Shown: piece by piece, positions 8,881 through 17,186 of the stretch
Numbering within the stretch: the first letter of the stretch is position 1
Layout: every line of letters starts with the position of its first letter
Source of the DNA: Rhodoferax sp.
Lineage (GTDB): Bacteria > Pseudomonadota > Gammaproteobacteria > Burkholderiales > Burkholderiaceae_C
DNA length: 21,312 nt
NCBI GenBank assembly: GCA_020048255.1
Contig: JAIFMR010000108.1
Span: 1-21,312, forward strand
Direction of reading: 5' to 3'
The notes under the pieces: model-generated
Database searches by the model: none
Seen by the model: only the letters and a program-made list of their open reading frames with translations
Told to the model about the DNA's origin: nothing
Made by a program: the position numbers and the translations under genes

Positions 8881-10449
8881 CTACCTGGTTTTTTCTAACA
8901 ATGCAATGATGCTGCCCGCATTGGCCTGCACAAAGGCTTGCAGGCGCGCCTGGCCCTCGTCGCCCTGCCCTTTGGCGGTATAGACAATGATGACGGCAGA
9001 ATCGTCACCGCGCCCCAGCAATCGGTACAGCGCACCAAAGGCTTTGGCTTGCATGTCGCTGGCGGTGAGCTTGCCGTTGACCCAATACAGTTGCCACACA
9101 GCGAGACGCGCATCAGCCAGCTGACCGGGTGCCCCTGAGTTACGCAGCTCGGCCACACGCACCTGTGTTTGAGTGGCGTTGAACTGGATGTTTTTGCTAC
9201 TGCTGGCCACCTGCGCCCAGTACGGATCTTTGGAAGTCACCAACACGTTTTGCGAACTGACCAGCTTGCGGTCGTAGTTCTGGTGGCGGTAGTAACCCAC
9301 ATACAAACCAACGTCTTGCGCCCCTGCTGTGTAGCGGGCGTTGAACTCGGCAGACGGATTGCTGAATGCGGGTTTAAAGACCACGGATTGATCCGGCGCA
9401 GCCCCCCACGCGGACGCCAACACAGCGGGTGCAGCCAAGACCGGTGGTGCGGTGTTGCCGGTGTGGGCCAAAGCCCAGCGACCCAGCTGCGGCGCAACAA
9501 TCAACAGGGCGGCGAGGACGCCCACCAGTTCAAAACGCGAGCGCACCAGGGGCATGTGCTGCGACGGCTTTTGCAGGGTGACAGAGTCAATGTCTTCAGC
9601 GCTGACACTGGGCTCAGGCTCGGCCCAGCGCGCACCCACCATGAACATGAGCATGATGACCACGCCAAAAAACACCCAGCCGTAAATCAGATGATCCACA
9701 CCCGCGGCGAGCTTGTTGCCAGACAGGTGGCCCAGCATCACAATCATGTAGGCGCGCAGCCAGTTGGCCACCACCGGCACAATGATGGAGACAATGATGA
9801 ACAGCACCCTGCGCGACGTGGACTGGTAATTGAGATAAGCAAACAAGGTCCCCACGGTCAGGGACGCAATCAGGTAACGCACACCGCTGCATGCCTCCAC
9901 CACCGACCAGTTGCCCGAGGGAATGACAAACTGCAGACCCTCGCGGTACACCGGTATGCCCGTCAAACGCAAGGCCAGCACCGTGAAATCTGCCGTCCAG
10001 GTCATGAGCTGGGGCATGGCGAACTCGCCAAAGGGCACGGCAAAAAACATGAACGCCAGGGCAAAACCCAGCACACGTGTCACGGTCCAGCCCAGCAAGG
10101 TGGGCACCAACAAGACCAGCATGGACACAAAAGCCAGTTGCGTGAGCGCATTCACCGCCACCAGGTCACCCAGCAACCAGGCCAGCGCCGTTCCAGCCAG
10201 CAGCAAAGCCGCCCACAGGTTGGGCTTGGGCTGAATATGCGATAGCGCAACCCGCCTGCGCCACACCAGCCACAGCACAATGGGCACCACCAGAAAACCG
10301 TGGGTGAACGCGTCAGAGCGCAGCCAAATGCCCACGATGGCGCTGGCCGTGTCAAGGTACCAGAACAGCGTCCAGACCAGCAGCAAGGCAAAAAGACTGC
10401 CGGCGCGACGCCACTGGCGCTCAGGGTTGAGTTGGACAACGGTGTTCAT
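8881..10449 (-). CDS. xrtA: Exosortase A with fused EpsI domain
   Basis: This 522-residue inner-membrane protein has about eight N-terminal hydrophobic segments, then a soluble C-terminal EpsI-like domain (from about residue 300). The exosortase catalytic triad is visible: cysteine in VEACSGVRYL (C187), arginine in NWLRAY (R232) and histidine in GVDHLIYGW (H253). The family is thought to cleave PEP-CTERM tails and attach the proteins to the cell envelope or EPS, by analogy with sortase. The start ATG overlaps the glycosyltransferase stop (ATGA, 10446-10449), so translation is normally coupled to that gene, which is frame-disrupted here. It ends convergent with the GNAT gene, 53 bp away, with no strong terminator seen. 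Confidence 0.95.
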   Translation of the reverse strand: MNTVVQLNPERQWRRAGSLFALLLVWTLFWYLDTASAIVGIWLRSDAFTHGFLVVPIVLWLVWRRRVALSHIQPKPNLWAALLLAGTALAWLLGDLVAVNALTQLAFVSMLVLLVPTLLGWTVTRVLGFALAFMFFAVPFGEFAMPQLMTWTADFTVLALRLTGIPVYREGLQFVIPSGNWSVVEACSGVRYLIASLTVGTLFAYLNYQSTSRRVLFIIVSIIVPVVANWLRAYMIVMLGHLSGNKLAAGVDHLIYGWVFFGVVIMLMFMVGARWAEPEPSVSAEDIDSVTLQKPSQHMPLVRSRFELVGVLAALLIVAPQLGRWALAHTGNTAPPVLAAPAVLASAWGAAPDQSVVFKPAFSNPSAEFNARYTAGAQDVGLYVGYYRHQNYDRKLVSSQNVLVTSKDPYWAQVASSSKNIQFNATQTQVRVAELRNSGAPGQLADARLAVWQLYWVNGKLTASDMQAKAFGALYRLLGRGDDSAVIIVYTAKGQGDEGQARLQAFVQANAGSIIALLEKTR

Positions 10450-11605
10450 GGGCTCAGATAGGGGTCAATTTTGGACAAGTGTGCCGACCAACTGTAACTG
10501 CTTAACACACGCAGGCGCCCAGCCGCACCCACACGGGCGCAGCGCTGGGGGTCTGCCAACAGGGCGCTGACCTGCGCCACAAAGTCAGCACCGGTGTTGG
10601 CTGCCAGCAGCTCGGTTTCGGGTTGCGCGTGAATGGCCTCGACACACGACTGCGAGGCCACCACCGGCCGGGCCATGGCCATGGCTTCAAGGATTTTGTT
10701 TTGAATACCGCGTGCCACGCGCAGGGGCGCCACTACCACTGCCGCGTGCTGCAGATAGGGTCGCACGTCAGCCACTGTGCCGGTGACCACCACATCAGGG
10801 GCAGCCAGCGCCAGCACCGATGGAGGCGGGCTGCGCCCCACAATATAGAAACAAAGTTGAGGCCACTGCTGACGCAAGGCCGGCAAAATGTCGGCCACAA
10901 ACCAGGTCACCGCATCAATATTGGGCCAGTAATCCATGGCACCGGTGAAGACAATTGGAATCTGCAGATCGGCCGTGGCACCCGCCTTAAAAGGCGACGG
11001 CCGCTGCGTGTCGGGCGCAAAAAAGTCGGCATCGACACCATTGCTGATGGTTTCCACGCGTGACGCACTCTCCGGAGCGAGCTGATGAAACAGCGCAACC
11101 TCGTTGTCGGTGACGAAAAACGAACGCTGGGCACGCTGGGCCACGCTGCGTTCAAAAGCCAACAGGCGCTCGCCCTCGCGACGGTACAACCACGACATGG
11201 GCCAACGGTGGTCGGGGGCGTACTGCGTCCACTTGGCCGAGTCCACATCGACAAAGTCCACCAGCAGGGGCGGCCCCGCCTGTCCGGGCGTGGCAGGCAC
11301 ATATTCTGGACCCAGGCTTGCAGGCCAGCGTTTTGGTAATAGCGCAAGCCCAGCGCCTGGTGCGTGAGCAGGCCTGCCAAGCTGCGCAGCTTGGCGCTGC
11401 GCGGATGCAGGCGTGCCACGTGCAGGTCGGGGCAGAGTTGGCGCACCGTGTCCAGATAGGCCTCATCGGCCGGGTCGTCAATGAAGGTGCCCAAAAAAAC
11501 CTGGTGTTGTTGCAGCAGGTGTTTGAGCAAGTGGTACGAGCGGACCTTGTCGCCCTTGTTGGGTGGGTAGGGCAGCCGGTGCACCAGGTAAAGCAGCTTG
11601 CCCAT
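10446..11605 (-). pseudogene. Frame-disrupted glycosyltransferase, XrtA/PEP-CTERM system-associated (TIGR03087-like)
   Basis: Two reading frames make up one glycosyltransferase family 1-type protein. The N-terminal part starts at ATG 11605 (MGKLLYLVHRLPYPPNKGDK) and stays recognisable to about LQAWV at 11309. The C-terminal part is in another frame from about 11309 (PEYVPATPG) through LLVDFVDVDSAKWTQYA, SNGVDADFFAPD, VFTGAMDYWPN, and the donor-sugar region RGIQNKILEAMAMARPVVAS, ending at 10446. The span is 1160 bases, not a multiple of three. Family proteins usually have about 20 more residues, including a hydrophobic VVFSS-like strand, between the two parts, so a small deletion with frameshift is more likely than a single-base slip. 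The first frame would end at 10907 (232 residues). An assembly error is possible. The gene lies 8 bp after FemAB and overlaps xrtA by 4. Confidence 0.8.
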
Positions 11606-11613
11606 GCCCGGGT

Positions 11614-12651
11614 TCAGGCCAGGTTACGCACAATGAACGGCCCCAACCAGTTGGCCAGCCCAATGGGCATGCGCCGCCAGGTTTCAATCAACAGCTTGAA
11701 CTTGGCATTGGAAGGGTTGTTTTGCGGGATGGCGTCGCGCTTGTACAGGCAATACTGGTAGTGCAGCGGCGTGGGCTCGAAACCCCAGTTTTTCTTGAAC
11801 GCATAGGGTCCAGTGCCTTGCTTGCTGCGGCCATAGTCAAACACTCTGAGGCCGCGGGCGCAGGCCAGGCGCATGAGCTCCCAGTATTTGAAGTCATTGG
11901 CAGCCAGGTCACGCGCGGCCTCGTCGTCACCAGCGTAGTACGGCAAGACTTCATCACGGAAATAAAAACTCAGCACACTGCTCAATGGCCGGCCATCTGG
12001 GGCTACCACGGTGAGCACTTCGCAATCGGGGCCAAAGATGGTTTTGAGGGCCTGAAAGTATTTTTTGGGCATGGCCGGCGTACCATGGCGATGCACGTTG
12101 TCGGCAAACAGCGCAAAGAAGCGGTCCACATGGGGGTCGATCTCGCTGCGCAAGTCATTCTTGATGCCTTTGCGCACCATGGCGCGTTGCTTGCGCGGAA
12201 TGGCCAACATATTGGCTTCTTCGGTGGGCAAAATTTCTTTGCGAAAGGTCACATACAAGTCTTGCGTGGGCCAGTCGGTGTGGCGGGCATGCACATTGCG
12301 CAACTCCAGGTGGGCCACCCCCAGCGTTTGCGCAATTTTTTGGGCTTCTTGCTCCAGGGCATCTGCGGCCTGTGGGTGGCTGGCAGCCACACCGCCATAG
12401 ACCGTGAACGGCAGGCTGGTGAGTGAGTTGCCAAACAGCCAGCTGTTGATGTGCCCCAAAGGCAGCACCCCTTGAATCACCCCACCCTGCTCGGCATACA
12501 AAAAATAGCTGTCGTGGCGAAACACCTCGGTGACAATTTTTTGCCAGCCGGCCCGATGAAAAAAAGTAGCCTCGGGGCAGGCCATGACAAAGGCATCCCA
12601 GCGTGCGGCGGTAGCGGAGTCGTTCAGCGCAAGGCGGTGGACTGTGAGCAT
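11614..12651 (-). CDS. FemAB family protein, XrtA/PEP-CTERM system-associated (TIGR03019-like)
   Basis: This 345-residue protein resembles FemAB/BcsL transferases. Family hallmarks are HRHGTPAMPKKYF in the middle, then SVLSFYFRDEVLPYYAG, and YWELMRLACARGLRVFDYGR followed by KQGTGPYAFKKNWGFEP. FemAB proteins transfer amino acids from aminoacyl-tRNA to peptidoglycan precursors; this EPS-linked subfamily has no proven substrate, and it may modify the polysaccharide. The ATG is at 12651, 18 bp after the deacetylase stop, without a clear SD. It is the second GNAT-fold transferase in the locus, along with the one at 7763. It is cytoplasmic by the absence of signal or membrane segments. Confidence 0.9.
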   Translation of the reverse strand: MLTVHRLALNDSATAARWDAFVMACPEATFFHRAGWQKIVTEVFRHDSYFLYAEQGGVIQGVLPLGHINSWLFGNSLTSLPFTVYGGVAASHPQAADALEQEAQKIAQTLGVAHLELRNVHARHTDWPTQDLYVTFRKEILPTEEANMLAIPRKQRAMVRKGIKNDLRSEIDPHVDRFFALFADNVHRHGTPAMPKKYFQALKTIFGPDCEVLTVVAPDGRPLSSVLSFYFRDEVLPYYAGDDEAARDLAANDFKYWELMRLACARGLRVFDYGRSKQGTGPYAFKKNWGFEPTPLHYQYCLYKRDAIPQNNPSNAKFKLLIETWRRMPIGLANWLGPFIVRNLA

Positions 12652-12669
12652 GAAGGGCGTGAGTGGTAC

Positions 12670-13533
12670 TCAGGCAGCCAGCGCTTGCGGCGCGGCCTTA
12701 TGCAAAAACAGGTCGTCGACACAGCCCCAATGGAAGTCGGTCAGCAGGCGGTCCAGCCGCGCTTGCATTTGCCCAATATTGACGTAGTGACGAAAGCGTG
12801 TCTTGGCGTTGATGCCGTTCACACGCGGCTGCTCGGTATCAATTTCCCAGGGATGAAAGTAAAAAATACCCGCCTCGCGGTCCTGGGCATTCACACGACG
12901 GATCATCCAACGCGACAAGCTGTAAGGCAGCAAGCGAAAGTAGCCGCCACCGCTGGAGGGAAAGTTGCGCTCGAACAGACGCAAGGTGGTGATGGGGATC
13001 TCCATGAGCCCGGGACGCACTTCATATGCGAAACGTGGCGAGTCGGGCATGCCATAGTGGTCGTGTGCAATCGGGTAGATGCTGGAGCTATAACGGTAAC
13101 CCGCGCGCTGCAGGCTGTCGTAAGCCCACAGGTTGCTCTTGCCTATGGAAAAACTTGGCGCACGGTAACCGGTGACCTCTTGGCCTGACAGATCTTCGAG
13201 CAGGATTTTGGCCAGGTTGATGTCGCTGAAAAACGCCTCGGGGGTTTGGTCGCTGGCACGCTCATGGCCATAACCGTGGCTGGCCAGTTCGTGCCCGTGT
13301 TGGACAATTTTGCGCACCAACTGGGGGTAGCGCTCGGCGATCCAACCCAGGGTGAAGAAGGTGGCTTTGGTGTGGTGCTTGTCAAGCAATTCCAGGATGA
13401 TGTCGATGTTGCGCTCAACCCGGCACTCACGGGTGTTCCACTCTGAGCGGGCAATATGCGGCGCAAAGGCAGAGACCTGAAAATAGTCCTCAACATCGAT
13501 GGTCATGGCGTTGGTCATGCGGGGTGCAGGCAT
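12670..13533 (-). CDS. Polysaccharide deacetylase, XrtA system-associated (DUF3473 type, TIGR03006-like)
   Basis: This 287-residue carbohydrate esterase 4 (NodB-like) protein has the metal and catalytic motifs TIDVEDYF (11-18), SHGYGH (85-90) and RAPSFS (124-129), then FHPWE near the DUF3473 C-terminal domain. It should remove N-acetyl groups from the EPS or its intermediates with a divalent metal. The start is ATG 13533 because a perfect GGAGGA (13540-13545) lies six bases upstream; a longer GTG opening at 13563 would overlap the ATPase stop. No signal peptide is seen, so action in the cytoplasm or export by another route is implied. Members sit beside the XrtA ATPase in many EPS loci. Confidence 0.93.
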   Translation of the reverse strand: MPAPRMTNAMTIDVEDYFQVSAFAPHIARSEWNTRECRVERNIDIILELLDKHHTKATFFTLGWIAERYPQLVRKIVQHGHELASHGYGHERASDQTPEAFFSDINLAKILLEDLSGQEVTGYRAPSFSIGKSNLWAYDSLQRAGYRYSSSIYPIAHDHYGMPDSPRFAYEVRPGLMEIPITTLRLFERNFPSSGGGYFRLLPYSLSRWMIRRVNAQDREAGIFYFHPWEIDTEQPRVNGINAKTRFRHYVNIGQMQARLDRLLTDFHWGCVDDLFLHKAAPQALAA

Positions 13534-13539
13534 GGAACG

Positions 13540-13545
13540 TCCTCC
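13540..13545 (-). promoter_or_regulatory. Ribosome binding site GGAGGA for the deacetylase
   Basis: Reverse strand GGAGGA is six bases before ATG at 13533. It is the strongest Shine-Dalgarno site in the cluster and fixes the start. Confidence 0.8.
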
Positions 13546-13559
13546 AGGGGGTGGTGATG

Positions 13560-14717
13560 TCACTTGACCTTGTCCTGCTCGGTGAGTACAGGCACAGACA
13601 CAGCCGGCGCCGCAGCGGGTTCGCTGGATGAAGCGCTAGCGACGTTGACGAGTTTTTGCAACATGACCAGGATTTCAAGGTTGATGCGCTCCAGCCTGAG
13701 CACACTGCCCTCCAGGCGGCGCAGCCGAATGTCGTACTGCTCGGCACTCAGGGTCACAATTTGACCCGACATGGCATGGGTCAGAGACGGGTCGAACTGC
13801 AACTTGCTCAGGTCGATATCCGCTGCGTTGCTGGACGACAAATCTTGCAGGGTCGAGTCGCTCCAGCCCGGGCCAGGTGGGGATGTTTTGTTGGCAGGGG
13901 GCGAGGACTCATCGTTGATCTCGGCCACCACCTCGTTGACTTCGTCCACACCAAAAGTGGTTTTGCTGCCCAAAAAGCCCAGCAACAACAGGCGATCACA
14001 GACCATGTTGATGCGCCGCGGAATACCACCAGTGGCTTTGAAAATAGCTGCAAAAGCCGCCTCATCAAAACCGGGGCGTGTGGGCGTGGCGCCAGCACAT
14101 TGCAGGCGATGCTCGATGTAGCCCTGGGTCTCAGCCTGGTCCAGCGGCCCAATGTGGCACGTGGCCGTCACGCGCTGACGCAACTGGTGCATGCTGGGGC
14201 TTTGCAAAATGGCCCGGAACTCGGGCTGCCCGATCAGGAAGGTTTGCAACAGGGCTTGCTGGCCAAACTGAAAGTTGGACAACATGCGCAGTTCTTCAAC
14301 CGCCCTGGGGGTGAGGTTTTGGGCTTCGTCGACGATCAGCAGGCAGCGTTTGCCCTGCCCGACCTGGCTGACCAAAAACGCCTCAAGCGCCATCAAAATA
14401 TCAGACTTGGAAACGTCTTTGACTCGCACACCAAAGGCCGAACCCACCATGCGCAAGGTGTCTTCGGCGTCCAGCTGGGTGGTGACCAGGTTGGCCGCCA
14501 CCACTTTTTCAGCGTCCAGGCTGTTGAGCAAGCCGCGCACCACGGTGGTCTTGCCCGCGCCAATTTCACCCGTGATGACAATAAAACCTTCATTGCGCAT
14601 GACGCCGTACTCGAGGTAGGCTTTGGCGCGCCGGTGTTGTTTGCTAGCGAAATAGAACCGGGGATCAGGGTTGATCTGAAACGGCTCGCTGCTTAATCCG
14701 TAAAAAGCTTCATACAT
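13560..14717 (-). CDS. AAA ATPase, XrtA/PEP-CTERM system-associated (TIGR03015-like, ExeA/GspA type)
   Basis: This 385-residue protein begins MYEAFYGLSSEPFQINPDP, the classic ExeA-like start. Walker A is GEIGAGKT (50-57) and Walker B is LLIVDEAQ (126-133), followed by LRMLSNFQ and the sensor region GGIPRRINMVCDRLLLLGF. The last 120 residues are polar, then Ala/Pro-rich, with a possible short coiled coil. Such ATPases energise or regulate envelope assembly; the exact role in EPS export is unknown. It starts 3 bp after the beta-barrel protein's stop and is followed by the deacetylase, so they are in one operon. Confidence 0.93.
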   Translation of the reverse strand: MYEAFYGLSSEPFQINPDPRFYFASKQHRRAKAYLEYGVMRNEGFIVITGEIGAGKTTVVRGLLNSLDAEKVVAANLVTTQLDAEDTLRMVGSAFGVRVKDVSKSDILMALEAFLVSQVGQGKRCLLIVDEAQNLTPRAVEELRMLSNFQFGQQALLQTFLIGQPEFRAILQSPSMHQLRQRVTATCHIGPLDQAETQGYIEHRLQCAGATPTRPGFDEAAFAAIFKATGGIPRRINMVCDRLLLLGFLGSKTTFGVDEVNEVVAEINDESSPPANKTSPPGPGWSDSTLQDLSSSNAADIDLSKLQFDPSLTHAMSGQIVTLSAEQYDIRLRRLEGSVLRLERINLEILVMLQKLVNVASASSSEPAAAPAVSVPVLTEQDKVK

Positions 14718-14720
14718 GGA

Positions 14721-16280
14721 TCAGAACCGTACATTCAAGTTGCCAGTGACTGCTGTCTCGGCGTAGGGGTTGGCAAGGCTATCAGACACGATGCGCCGTG
14801 CGCCCAATGTGGCCGAGGTCCGTTTGCCGACAGCGGCGGTGACATTGACGTTAAGGGAATTGAGCGTGCTTTCTTGTGCTGCAGTGGACCCCGCCGTGTT
14901 TTGCTGCGACAGCAGCACTGCCAAGGAGTAGTCTGGCGTCAAACGGTGGCTGTAGTTGACGCTGAACCCGCGCTGCGTCACGGTGTCAGCACTGGTCAGG
15001 CTGTCGATGCTGGTCGACACCGTGTCAAGCCGGTTACTTTTGGTGCGGGTCAGCAAAAAAGTAATGGTGTCGCGCACGCCCATCAAAGCAAAGGACAGGT
15101 CTTGCCGGCGCTGCAACGAAACTGCCGTGGTGAGAAAGTCGCCCACCACGCTGGCCGTGGGGCTGATGCCATTGGTCTGCAAAAAGTTGTTCACCAGTTG
15201 CGCTCGCGCAAGGGGATCGGGCTCCATGGCTGCAAACTGGCTGAAATACAAATCGTAGGTGCTACCCACGCTGCCGGTACCGTTTTGAGCCGGTGTGTTG
15301 GTGGCATCTTGGGTGTCAGAAAAACGCCAAACAGTGCGGGCGCTGCGATGATCGAAGCTCAGGCTGTGGGTGTTGCCAAACGAGCGCCGCCCCGCGGTGG
15401 CCGATAACTTGGTGCGCTCTGAGGGCAACCAGTTCAAGACCAGGCTTCCTGTGCTGCTGCTTTGCTTGTCCAAGTCTGTGAAGTTGCTGGACTCGCGCCC
15501 GGCATTGAGTGACAGGTTGAGCTGCGGGTTCAGCGTGTAACTGAGACCCAGGCTCATGCTGTCTGACTCGGTGGGGCGCCCACTACTGTAGTCCACACGC
15601 TGACGTGACAGGTCGGCTGACCACCCCAGGCTTCGGAACGCCGAGGCGTTGCTAAGTCGGATGCTGCTGTCGGTGTTAGCCGAATTGGCGCCGACATTAC
15701 CTTTGCTGTTGCTCACCGAGCGACTCAGGCGCGCCTCGTAGTTGGCCAAATCGCCGAAGCGGCCACGCAGATACGGCGCCAACCGGTAGTTAGAGACCTC
15801 GGTACGGTTGCTATTGATCGCCGTATTGCTCGTGGACTGGGGTCCAAAGGCCGAGATGTTTTGCTGCGAAATGGTGCCACTGAAGTCAATAAACGCCCAG
15901 TTGTCAATGGCTTCAAAGCTACCAAACGTGTTGAGCGCGTTCTGATTGCGGTCAGCCGACGTGCCTTGTGCGTAGGCAATACGGCTCAGCGAATAATCCA
16001 GGTAAGTCTTGAGCCGCGCGCCTTCGATGCTGATGCGAACACCCGGCGCAATCTCGGTGGTTTGTTCAGACTTGGGGTCTGTGTTGCTGAGGTTGACATT
16101 GCTGGTGAGGGTCTCTGTCACCGACACCCGGGGCACAATCGAAACCAGTCGTTTGCCGGCGGTGGCCTCTGCGGTTTGCGCCATCGCGCCAGCCACAGCA
16201 GACAGCAGCAACCCCGCTAGACAAGCGTCAGCCAGGACTGCACGCCTGACGGTGATCAGAGTGCGGTCAGACGAGCTCAT
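14721..16280 (-). CDS. Outer-membrane beta-barrel protein, PEP-CTERM system-associated (TIGR03016-like)
   Basis: This 519-residue protein has an N-terminal signal peptide (a hydrophobic stretch followed by AMAQT, cleavage likely near residue 35). The rest alternates short polar/aromatic strands and Ser/Asn/Thr-rich turns, and ends NLNVRF with a terminal phenylalanine, the usual sign of an outer-membrane barrel. The family is proposed to be the outer-membrane porin or secretin-like partner for EPS export in XrtA loci. Its ATG overlaps the kinase stop by four bases (16277-16280), so translation is coupled. I see no enzymatic motif. Confidence 0.88.
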   Translation of the reverse strand: MSSSDRTLITVRRAVLADACLAGLLLSAVAGAMAQTAEATAGKRLVSIVPRVSVTETLTSNVNLSNTDPKSEQTTEIAPGVRISIEGARLKTYLDYSLSRIAYAQGTSADRNQNALNTFGSFEAIDNWAFIDFSGTISQQNISAFGPQSTSNTAINSNRTEVSNYRLAPYLRGRFGDLANYEARLSRSVSNSKGNVGANSANTDSSIRLSNASAFRSLGWSADLSRQRVDYSSGRPTESDSMSLGLSYTLNPQLNLSLNAGRESSNFTDLDKQSSSTGSLVLNWLPSERTKLSATAGRRSFGNTHSLSFDHRSARTVWRFSDTQDATNTPAQNGTGSVGSTYDLYFSQFAAMEPDPLARAQLVNNFLQTNGISPTASVVGDFLTTAVSLQRRQDLSFALMGVRDTITFLLTRTKSNRLDTVSTSIDSLTSADTVTQRGFSVNYSHRLTPDYSLAVLLSQQNTAGSTAAQESTLNSLNVNVTAAVGKRTSATLGARRIVSDSLANPYAETAVTGNLNVRF

Positions 16281-17179
16281 TCCACCTGCTCTTGGCCATA
16301 ACCGTTGGCGTAGCCATAGCCGTAGCCATAGCCGCCCTTGGTCAAGGAACTGGACCGGTTCAGCAGCAACATCTTGACCGGGCAGGACTCAATGGTAGAG
16401 ATCGCTTGCTTGACCTCAGACTGCAGCGTCTTGCCCGCATGTACCACCACCACAATTTGACCCATGTGGGTGGCCAACACGCGCGCCTCCGTGGTGATCA
16501 GCAACGGCGGGGAGTCAAACACAATGATGCGGTCCGGGTAACGCGCCGCCATGTCCTCCAGCAAACGCACCATGGCGTCACTGGCCAGCAGCTCGGTGGC
16601 ACGCGGGTGCGGCGTCCCACTGGGCAAAATAGTGAGCTTCTCCACATTGGTTTTGAGCAACACCGAAGACAAATCCCTGGCGTCACCCAGCACCAGATCC
16701 AGCAACCCGGGGCCGTCTGGCAGCCCCAGCATCTTCATGACCGAGGGGCGCGCCACATCGGCGTCCACCAGCATCACCGTGTTGTCGAGCTCGGTGGCAA
16801 TACTCATGGCCAGATTGATGGAGGTAAAGCTCTTGCCTTCACCCGGCAAGGCGCTGGTGACCATGATCAGATTGCCATTGGCCAGAATGGAGGCGCCCTT
16901 GCCCATGGCGTTCTTGATCAGGGGCCGCTTGATCACCCTGAACTGGTCCGCCATTTGCGACCGGGCAGACCCCGGGCTGATGATGCCCGTGGCAGCCAGC
17001 ATGTCCAGGTCAATATCCACCCGGCGGGACACCGTGACGGGTGCCGCGGGCTCGGGCGGGGGCACGACTTCAGGTACCGCCACAGGAGGAGGTGCGATGG
17101 TGGGCGGCGCTGGCATCTCGGCACCCGCTTGACGCAGTTGCTCCAGACGTTTGGCGGCCTGTTCGATCAAGCTACTCAT
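16277..17179 (-). CDS. Tyrosine-protein autokinase, XrtA system-associated (CpsD/CapB type, TIGR03018-like)
   Basis: This 300-residue BY-kinase has Walker A ALPGEGKS (110-117), Walker A' VDADVARP (138-145) and Walker B VFDSPPLL (220-227). A proline-rich N-terminal segment (about 24-47) precedes the kinase core. The C-terminus is a tyrosine cluster with Tyr at 284, 286, 288, 290 and 294, the site of autophosphorylation in this family. It works with the membrane chain-length protein encoded just upstream (7 bp away) to control polymer length, and the phosphatase at 19509 probably reverses it. The tyrosine tail is encoded partly by a perfect 12-base tandem repeat (16310-16333). Confidence 0.94.
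   Translation of the reverse strand: MSSLIEQAAKRLEQLRQAGAEMPAPPTIAPPPVAVPEVVPPPEPAAPVTVSRRVDIDLDMLAATGIISPGSARSQMADQFRVIKRPLIKNAMGKGASILANGNLIMVTSALPGEGKSFTSINLAMSIATELDNTVMLVDADVARPSVMKMLGLPDGPGLLDLVLGDARDLSSVLLKTNVEKLTILPSGTPHPRATELLASDAMVRLLEDMAARYPDRIIVFDSPPLLITTEARVLATHMGQIVVVVHAGKTLQSEVKQAISTIESCPVKMLLLNRSSSLTKGGYGYGYGYANGYGQEQVE
16310..16333 (-). repeat. Two perfect 12-bp tandem units coding for part of the kinase tyrosine tail
   Basis: The plus strand reads gtagccatagcc twice in a row (16310-16321 and 16322-16333). On the coding strand each unit adds Gly-Tyr-Gly-Tyr in frame. Gain or loss of units would change the number of phosphorylatable tyrosines without breaking the frame. Confidence 0.9.
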
Positions 17180-17186
17180 AGATCTT

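Noticed and set aside
8828..8895. Possible terminator between the convergent GNAT and xrtA genes
   Set aside because: Only a four-base AACC/GGTT stem precedes the T-run at 8889-8894, which itself codes for the xrtA C-terminus; too weak to call.
9169..10245. Plus-strand open frame of 358 codons opposite xrtA
   Set aside because: It lies wholly antisense to the exosortase, has no SD, and its composition (His/Gln/Arg-rich) is typical of reverse reading of membrane-protein codons in GC-rich DNA.
13656..14696. Plus-strand open frame of 346 codons opposite the ATPase
   Set aside because: Antisense to a gene with clear Walker motifs; no recognisable protein features.
16301..16340. Possible CRISPR-like or regulatory repeat
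   Set aside because: Just two 12-base units inside a coding region that encode the Tyr tail; no spacers.
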